Assembly: GCA_002319915.1 (NCBI GenBank)
Contig: DCFQ01000039.1
Coordinates: 6,744-34,138, forward strand
Reading direction: 5' to 3'
DNA from: Bacteroidales bacterium UBA1800
GTDB taxonomy: Bacteria > Bacteroidota > Bacteroidia > Bacteroidales > VadinHA17
Length of the DNA stretch: 27,395 nucleotides
The notes below the pieces were generated by a model that saw only the letters and a program-made list of their open reading frames with translations, did no database searches and had not been told where the DNA came from. Position numbers and translations under genes: made by a program. Positions 22,821 through 27,395 of this stretch are shown here, piece after piece (position 1 is the first letter of the stretch; every line of letters begins with the position of its first letter).

Positions 22821-23426
22821 ATGATAAGGAACATAATATTCGACCTCGGCAATGTTCTTATAAGCTTTTACCCTTCGGAATATCTTAAGAAGAAAAACTA
22901 CCCCGAGAGCATCAGGAACATTATACTCAGGGACATTTTCCATAGTGAAGAATGGAGGAAGCTTGATGAGGGTACGATCACGGTCGGGGAGGCGATAGAG
23001 TCAATAAGCCTCAAATCATCCCTTAAAAGGGAGGAAATAGCCCTTATTTTCAATTTACGCATCGAAATAATGTTTCCCCTTGACAACAACGTCAGACTTC
23101 TTCCTGCCTTAAAAAAACGGGGTTTTTCGGTATACTTCCTTTCCAACTTCCACCTCGACACTTTCGAGATCGTTAGCAACGATTATTTCTTCTTCCGCTA
23201 TTTCGACGGAGGGGTCATTTCGGCTGACATAAAAATTGCCAAGCCCGACAAGGGCATTTATGAACTTATCCTCACAAAGTATGGTCTTGTTCCCGGCGAG
23301 TGTCTCTTCATCGACGATGTGGAAGAAAATGTCGTTGGTGCTTCCGCGGCGGGAATGAAGGTGCTGAACACCCATGGATCGGAGAATATTACCGATCTGC
23401 TCGAAAAAGAGCTGAGTGAGGGGTGA
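22821..23426 (+). CDS. HAD-superfamily hydrolase (YihX-like)
   Basis: 201 residues. The catalytic motif I is FDLGNVL (nucleophile D8, with Gly where the usual second Asp of DxD stands), as in YihX and the epoxide-hydrolase-like N-terminal HADs. Motif II is S108 (FLSNFH), motif III K141 (IAKPDKG), and motif IV D165-D166 (FIDDVEENV). The cap (about 20-90) is alpha-helical, type C1. YihX dephosphorylates alpha-D-glucose-1-phosphate; a sugar phosphatase role next to phosphofructokinase is plausible but unproven. The start codon is one base after the phosphofructokinase stop. The 3' end runs into a heptanucleotide tandem array, and its stop codon lies inside the first full copy. Confidence 0.9.
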   Translation: MIRNIIFDLGNVLISFYPSEYLKKKNYPESIRNIILRDIFHSEEWRKLDEGTITVGEAIESISLKSSLKREEIALIFNLRIEIMFPLDNNVRLLPALKKRGFSVYFLSNFHLDTFEIVSNDYFFFRYFDGGVISADIKIAKPDKGIYELILTKYGLVPGECLFIDDVEENVVGASAAGMKVLNTHGSENITDLLEKELSEG

Positions 23427-23482
23427 GGGGTGAGGCGGAAGGCGGAAGGCGGAAGGCGGAAGGAGTAAGGCGGAAGGTGGAA
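23420..23482 (+). repeat. Heptanucleotide tandem array across the end of the HAD gene
   Basis: Nine tandem 7-mers: two GGGGTGA (23420-23433), four GGCGGAA (23434-23461), then GGAGTAA, GGCGGAA and GGTGGAA. The HAD stop codon TGA (23424-23426) is part of the first copy. Units differ by one to three bases, so the array is partly degenerate. Confidence 0.85.
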
Positions 23483-23508
23483 TACGAAAAAAAGATGGCT
23501 ATATAAAA

Positions 23509-23534
23509 ATCAGATCCTGTTACAGGAAACTGAT
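23509..23534 (+). terminator. Hairpin downstream of the HAD gene
   Basis: ATCAG-A-TCCTG (23509-23519) pairs with CAGGA-AA-CTGAT (23523-23534) around a 3-base loop, with a small internal bulge, followed by CATCTTTTATTG. This fits a terminator for the plus-strand phosphofructokinase-HAD operon. Confidence 0.5.
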
Positions 23535-23541
23535 CATCTTT

Positions 23542-23583
23542 TATTGTTATAAAAATAACAATATTCCGGCTTTGAAACCGGAA
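23542..23583 (-). terminator. Two abutting hairpins, terminator-like for uvrC
   Basis: TATTGTTAT (23542-23550) and ATAACAATA (23555-23563) form a 9-bp stem with an AAAA loop. Directly next to it TTCCGG (23564-23569) pairs with CCGGAA (23578-23583) around 8 bases. On the minus strand the GC-rich stem is followed by TATTGTTATTTTT, a usable U-rich tail. Confidence 0.45.
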
Positions 23584-23642
23584 GAAATATATCCCTTCAG
23601 ACCACTATATTTCTGCCCTATATCCGGGATCTGGAAAAATAT

Positions 23643-23656
23643 GCGATTCTCATCGC
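23643..23656 (-). terminator. Small hairpin with T-rich tail on the uvrC side
   Basis: GCGAT (23643-23647) pairs with ATCGC (23652-23656). On the minus strand it is followed by ATATTTTTCC, so it could contribute to stopping uvrC transcripts about 95 bases after the stop codon. The stem is short. Confidence 0.35.
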
Positions 23657-23750
23657 GTTAAAGCTGGGAATATTCTATGATAATGTATTGTCAGATTGAT
23701 GTTTAGACGGTTTTCCTGCTGTACTTCCTCGGGGTACGATCCGGATGGTT

Positions 23751-25538
23751 TCAGAACGATTTTTTTATGATTGCCGCCTTATGTTTGCCAATCAGCTTTT
23801 CGAGCTCCTCCTGGGGTGCATTCCGGATATCATCCAGTGACCTGAATTTTTTCAGAAGGATCTCCTTGGTCTTTGGTCCCACTCCTTTCACCTGGTCGAG
23901 TTCCGACCTGGTCATTTCCGCTGAACGCTTGTTCCGGTGGAAAGTTATCCCGAACCTGTGTGCCTCATCCCGGAGCTGCTGGATCAGTTTAAGCGTGTAG
24001 GAATTCTTGTCAAGGTATATCGGCACGGAATCGCCGGGGAAAAATATCTCTTCGAGCTTTTTGGCGATCCCGATTACTGTGATCTTCTCCTGGAGCCCCA
24101 GCTTTACGATGCTTTTCATGGCAGATGAAAGCTGACCCTTTCCCCCGTCGATAATTACAAGCTGGGGGATCGATCCCCCTTCCTCGAGCACTCTCCTGTA
24201 CCTCCGGTGGATCACCTCTTCCATTGACGCGAAATCATTCGGTCCGGTCACGGTCTTTATATTGAAATGCCTGTAGTCCTTCTTGCTCGGTTTGCCGTTC
24301 CTGAATACCACGCAGGCGGCAACAGGATTCTTTCCCATAATGTTGGAATTGTCGAAGCACTCGATATGGACCGGCATGAAAGGCATATGAAGGTCGTTCT
24401 TCATCTTTTCGAGGTTCCTTCCCGTCCTTTGTTCAGGGCTGTGCTCAAGCAGCTTTTTTTTCTGTTCCAGCTTGAAATAGATTGCATTTTTCTCCGCAAG
24501 CTGAAGGAGCTTAAGCTTATCACCGCTCTTTGGAATGGTGTATTTGATGTTATTCAGTTGTATATCAGGGATAAAAGGAACTATTATCTCAGGTGAATCG
24601 CTGGAGTATTTCTGCCGCAGCTCGGTGATTGCCGAAGCAAGGATGGTTTCCTTTTCCTCGTCGACCTTTGGCCTCAGGTCAAGCGTGAATGCCTGCACAA
24701 CTGCACCGTCGACCACTTTCACGTAGTTCACGTAGCATTTATCGGCATCCTGTGTGAAGCCGAATACATCCACATTCCTGATGGTATTGCTTACGACTGC
24801 CGAGCGGGTCCTGAAGTTGTTCAGGACATCGAGCTTTTCCTTGAATGATTGAGCTTCCTCGAAATGCAGGCCGGCCGCCGCTTCCTTCATCTTTCCCTTA
24901 AGATGTTCCGAGACCGTTGCGACATTACCGTTGAGAATGTTCCTTATCTGTATAATCTTTTCGTCGTACTCCTTTTCGGTTTCCCAGGCGACGCACGGAG
25001 CCTTGCAGTTCCCGATATAGTATTCAAGGCAGGGCTTGAATTTTCCCGCCGCTATGTTCTCCGGGGTGAGGTTGTAATTGCATGTCCTGAGGGTGAAGAT
25101 CTGCTTTACAAGCGTGAGAAGGTTCCGGACCAACTGGGCGGAGGTGTATGGTCCGAAATAAAGCGATCCGTCCCTGTGGACATTCCGGGTGATAAAGACC
25201 CTGGGGAAATTTTCATTTTTGATGCATATCCTTGGATAGGATTTATCGTCCTTAAGGAGTATGTTGTACCTGGGCTGGTATCTTTTAATCAGGTTGTTCT
25301 CGAGTAGCAGGGCATCGGATTCCGTATCCACGACGATATGCTTAAGGTCGGCTGCCTTATTGAGCATGACCATGGTTTTTCCCGACTGGTTTGCAGTGAA
25401 ATAGGAGGAGACGCGCTTCTTAAGGTTTTTCGCCTTGCCGATATAGATTATCTTACCTGAGGAATCAATGAACTGATAGACCCCCGGCTTATCCGGAAGG
25501 AGCGGAATGATATTATTCTTTATCGAATCTGTTGCCAC
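23751..25538 (-). CDS. uvrC: UvrABC excinuclease subunit C
   Basis: 595 residues from a GTG start at 25538; a stop six codons upstream leaves no ATG option. The GIY-YIG nuclease domain opens with PGVYQF (Y21) and IYIGKAKNLKKR (Y32 to R42) and makes the 3' incision. Four cysteines, C153, C170, C178 and C182, match the iron-sulfur ligands described for E. coli UvrC. A UVR segment (about 200-240) contacts UvrB. The RNase H-like domain, with ECFDNSN and VIIDGGKGQ carrying acidic residues, makes the 5' incision. A tandem helix-hairpin-helix ends the protein (VKGVGPKTKEILLKKF). It acts in nucleotide excision repair. A perfect -7 element lies only 5 bases upstream, so the mRNA may be almost leaderless. 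Adenine deaminase lies upstream on the same strand. Confidence 0.97.
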   Translation of the reverse strand: MATDSIKNNIIPLLPDKPGVYQFIDSSGKIIYIGKAKNLKKRVSSYFTANQSGKTMVMLNKAADLKHIVVDTESDALLLENNLIKRYQPRYNILLKDDKSYPRICIKNENFPRVFITRNVHRDGSLYFGPYTSAQLVRNLLTLVKQIFTLRTCNYNLTPENIAAGKFKPCLEYYIGNCKAPCVAWETEKEYDEKIIQIRNILNGNVATVSEHLKGKMKEAAAGLHFEEAQSFKEKLDVLNNFRTRSAVVSNTIRNVDVFGFTQDADKCYVNYVKVVDGAVVQAFTLDLRPKVDEEKETILASAITELRQKYSSDSPEIIVPFIPDIQLNNIKYTIPKSGDKLKLLQLAEKNAIYFKLEQKKKLLEHSPEQRTGRNLEKMKNDLHMPFMPVHIECFDNSNIMGKNPVAACVVFRNGKPSKKDYRHFNIKTVTGPNDFASMEEVIHRRYRRVLEEGGSIPQLVIIDGGKGQLSSAMKSIVKLGLQEKITVIGIAKKLEEIFFPGDSVPIYLDKNSYTLKLIQQLRDEAHRFGITFHRNKRSAEMTRSELDQVKGVGPKTKEILLKKFRSLDDIRNAPQEELEKLIGKHKAAIIKKSF

Positions 25539-25543
25539 GATTG

Positions 25544-25551
25544 CAAAGATA
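25544..25551 (-). promoter_or_regulatory. -7 element immediately before uvrC
   Basis: On the minus strand TATCTTTG matches TAnnTTTG exactly and ends 5 bases before the GTG start. Transcription would begin near 25540, leaving almost no 5' leader. No -33 TTG is found. Confidence 0.45.
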
Positions 25552-25556
25552 GCTTA

Positions 25557-25602
25557 GATTTCCTCTGTGTAACTCTGTGACTCCCCAGTGTCACTCTGTG
25601 TA
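25557..25602. repeat. Intergenic repeat with three CTCTGTG copies, related to the one at 19923
   Basis: CTCTGTG occurs at 25563-25569, 25573-25579 and 25594-25600. The left end GATTTCCTCTG (25557-25567) is identical to 19984-19994. GTGAC and GTCAC arms inside give a short 5-bp hairpin. It fills most of the 83-bp gap between adenine deaminase and uvrC. Confidence 0.55.
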
Positions 25603-25621
25603 AGTTTTTAAAATCTGTTTA

Positions 25622-27232
25622 TTACTCAAAAAACAAAGGCACAAACCTGAATTGCTTTCCATCGAACAGTCCCTTGTCGCTCAGCTTCAGCGCAGGTATC
25701 ACCAGCAGGGCCATGAATGAGAGCGTCATGAACGGGGCTGCCATTTTGCAGCCGAGGGATCTGACCTTTTCCGTTAAAATTTCGCTGGCAGCAGCCACGT
25801 TTTCCAATGGCTGTGACGACATAATTCCGGCAATATCAAGGGGGAGTGAATCCACCAATCCGCACGTGGCCACTGCCAGGCCGCCATTCATCCTGATCAC
25901 GGCATTCGCCGCGTCGGCAATGTCGCTGTCGCTGGTTCCCGCAGCAATCACATTATGGCTGTCGTGCGCAATGGAGGCTGCAAATGCGCCTGTCTTCAGG
26001 CCGAACCCTTTTATAAAAGCGACGGATGGCGGTGAATCATTGTACCTGTCCTTTACGACGAGCTTAAGGATATCTGCGCCGATATCATAGCCAGGACCGT
26101 CATTCTTCAAGATTATCTCATTCGTCAGCAGTTTTCCGTCGTTCGCTTCGATAACCCTCATATTGCTCCCGTTCCGCAACACTGCAATCTCCGCTGCGGT
26201 TATTTCCGAGCAGTTGAATTTGTTTATCTTTTCGCCGCCCTTGTATCTGAAGTGCACTTTGTTCTCTCCGAAAACCATTATCCCGTCGATCCAGGTCGCC
26301 GTAACTTCCATGGTCCGGTAATCTTTGACCCTGATAAAGTCTGCAGGATCCCCCGGCCTCATGAGCCCGGTTCCCAGGCTGTAATGTTCATCGGGGTTAA
26401 GGGTGCAGCTTCTTATCACGTCAAACAGGTCATAACCTTCGCTGATCAGCCGGGCAGCAAGACGGTCGATATGCCCCCTCATGAGCATATCCGGATGCAG
26501 GTCATCGCTGCACAGCATCACCTTTCCTGGGTGCAGCCTTATCAGCTCCTTCAGTTCATTCAGGTTCCTTGCGGCACTCCCCTCCCGGATCAGGACCTTC
26601 ATGCCGAGCCCGATTTTTTCAAGCGCCTCCTCCATTGTGCTGCATTCATGATCTGTACTGATCCCCGCACTCACATACTTCCTGAGGTCCCCGCCGCTCA
26701 GTCCCGGCGCATGACCATCAACCGGCTTGCCGAAGATTTTTGCCCAACCGATCTTTTCCATGACTTCCTTGTCACCGTTTATCACGCCGGGCCAGTTCAT
26801 CATTTCGGATAGAAACTTTATTTCCGGTATGCGCAGAAGCTCACCTGTCTCATTGCCGGAGATCGCAGCGCCGCTGGTCTCGAATGATGTCGCAGGAACG
26901 CACGATGGCGCTCCGAAATAGAATTTAAGCGGTACTTTAGCCGCATCCGCAATCATATACCTTACGCCTTCAACCCCCAGGACATTCGCTATCTCATGGG
27001 GATCCGAAACCACTGCTGTTGTTCCACGTGAAACGGCAGCCCCTGCAAACGAACCCGGCGTGACCATAGAACTTTCTATGTGAATATGTGCGTCTACCAG
27101 TCCCGGCATCAAAAATCCTTGTGCTTCCCTCCTGCTTTTCTTAATACTCTCAATCCTGCCATTTTCCACAGTAATATCTGCAGGATAGATCTCCCGATTA
27201 AAGATATCTATTAGATTTCCTGTGATTTTCAT
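25622..27232 (-). CDS. ade: Adenine deaminase
   Basis: 536 residues of the AdeC amidohydrolase family. Metal-binding and catalytic motifs: DAHIHIESSM (H49, H51, E53), DPHEIANVLG, DGHAPGLSG, ISTDHECS and CSDDLHPD. The C-terminal part holds SIAHDSHNVIAAGTSD, typical of AdeC. The enzyme converts adenine to hypoxanthine and ammonia in purine salvage, using Fe or Mn. The ATG at 27232 gives MKITGNLIDIFN, with the small N-terminal composite domain intact. A parS-like site is embedded in the codons for V67-S-R-G-T-T72 and another lies 18 bp upstream of the start. uvrC follows 83 bp downstream. Confidence 0.96.
   Translation of the reverse strand: MKITGNLIDIFNREIYPADITVENGRIESIKKSRREAQGFLMPGLVDAHIHIESSMVTPGSFAGAAVSRGTTAVVSDPHEIANVLGVEGVRYMIADAAKVPLKFYFGAPSCVPATSFETSGAAISGNETGELLRIPEIKFLSEMMNWPGVINGDKEVMEKIGWAKIFGKPVDGHAPGLSGGDLRKYVSAGISTDHECSTMEEALEKIGLGMKVLIREGSAARNLNELKELIRLHPGKVMLCSDDLHPDMLMRGHIDRLAARLISEGYDLFDVIRSCTLNPDEHYSLGTGLMRPGDPADFIRVKDYRTMEVTATWIDGIMVFGENKVHFRYKGGEKINKFNCSEITAAEIAVLRNGSNMRVIEANDGKLLTNEIILKNDGPGYDIGADILKLVVKDRYNDSPPSVAFIKGFGLKTGAFAASIAHDSHNVIAAGTSDSDIADAANAVIRMNGGLAVATCGLVDSLPLDIAGIMSSQPLENVAAASEILTEKVRSLGCKMAAPFMTLSFMALLVIPALKLSDKGLFDGKQFRFVPLFFE
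27020..27035. promoter_or_regulatory. parS-like ParB-binding site inside ade
   Basis: TGTTCCACGTGAAACG; the inner 14 bases (27021-27034) match GTTNCACGTGNAAC at all twelve fixed positions. ParB dimers bind such sites to load and spread on DNA for chromosome segregation. It lies in the ade coding region over codons 67-72. Confidence 0.65.
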
Positions 27233-27249
27233 TTTACAAATTATTAAAT

Positions 27250-27265
27250 TGTTCCACGTGGAACC
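27250..27265. promoter_or_regulatory. parS-like ParB-binding site upstream of ade
   Basis: TGTTCCACGTGGAACC; the inner 14 bases (27251-27264) are a perfect palindrome and match GTTNCACGTGNAAC at all fixed positions. It is 230 bp (centre to centre) from the site inside ade. It may also influence ade transcription because it lies in the leader or promoter region. Confidence 0.75.
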
Positions 27266-27328
27266 ATTTTAGGGTATTATAGTTTATTCCTTCCAACTAA
27301 TTTAACTCTCTTCTTACTATTCATGAGC

Positions 27329-27395
27329 TTTCGATTTTATAGAGTTTCAACTTTATAGAGTTTCAACTTTATGGACTTTCGACTTTATAGACTTT
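27329..27395. repeat. 16-bp tandem repeat at the right edge
   Basis: Four consecutive 16-bp units with consensus TTTCRAYTTTATRGAS at 27329-27344, 27345-27360, 27361-27376 and 27377-27392, then three bases of a fifth; the array continues beyond the window. There are no spacers, so it is not CRISPR. Confidence 0.85.

Larger units (their letters stand above)
23483..23750. other. Structured spacer between convergent HAD and uvrC genes
   Basis: Together with the heptamer array this forms a 324-bp gene-free region (23427-23750). I see no open reading frame of note. It contains four hairpins, listed separately where they look like terminators; the remainder (about 23660-23750) shows no recognisable element. 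A small non-coding RNA is possible but not shown. Confidence 0.5.

Noticed and set aside
27329..27395. Possible CRISPR array
   Set aside because: Units are directly tandem with no spacers and no cas genes are present.

Overview
The window is chromosomal DNA that looks like a member of the Bacteroidota, probably the Bacteroidales/Marinilabiliales side. Three things point there. Several genes are preceded by the -7 element TAnnTTTG used by the Bacteroidota sigma factor, and Shine-Dalgarno sites are mostly absent. The proteins have family forms common in that phylum: a long LspA, a PolA with intact proofreading motifs, and a long phosphofructokinase. Short tandem repeats of the kind seen between Bacteroidota genes also occur. 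The genus cannot be named from sequence alone. I saw no rRNA, tRNA, CRISPR array, transposase or phage gene; most of the window is ordinary core and catabolic gene content.

Layout, left to right. 1-1783 (minus): a queD-like gene followed by polA, which runs off the left edge. 2017-4449: an acyl-CoA synthetase (plus) converges on a Tat-exported Mn/Fe superoxide dismutase (minus), with a terminator hairpin inside the synthetase 3' end. 4691-5948 (plus): a DoxX-like membrane protein overlapping a divergent CtaB-type heme farnesyltransferase. 6011-7584 (plus): an unknown secreted or lipid-anchored protein, then lspA. 7589-7885 (minus): an ArsR-type repressor. 8020-8994 (plus): polyprenyl diphosphate synthase. 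9058-10341 (minus): an MFS carrier. 10491-10940 (plus): a CoA-binding protein.

11089-20928 (plus) is a long same-strand catabolic stretch: a two-domain mannose-6-phosphate isomerase-like protein that starts at TTG, a secreted GH38 alpha-mannosidase, a YbgC-type thioesterase, an exported S15/CocE hydrolase, a Tat-signal aldo/keto reductase and a secreted SMP-30/gluconolactonase-like protein. The isomerase and mannosidase are 7 bp apart and together suggest mannoside breakdown. 21077-23426 (plus): a YwbE protein, then a long phosphofructokinase followed after one base by a HAD phosphatase. 23751-27232 (minus): adenine deaminase upstream of uvrC. Between the convergent HAD and uvrC genes lie a heptanucleotide tandem array and four hairpins.

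The most notable non-coding signal is at the right end: two full matches to the ParB-binding parS consensus GTTNCACGTGNAAC, 230 bp apart. One is inside the adenine deaminase gene and the other just upstream of it; next to them is a 16-bp tandem repeat that continues off the window. This suggests the right end belongs to a chromosome-partitioning centromere zone, usually near oriC. I did not find a convincing, wholly new multi-gene system. The best leads are the parS pair, the unassigned N-terminal domain of the isomerase-like protein, the altered CtaB motif and the structured HAD-uvrC spacer.
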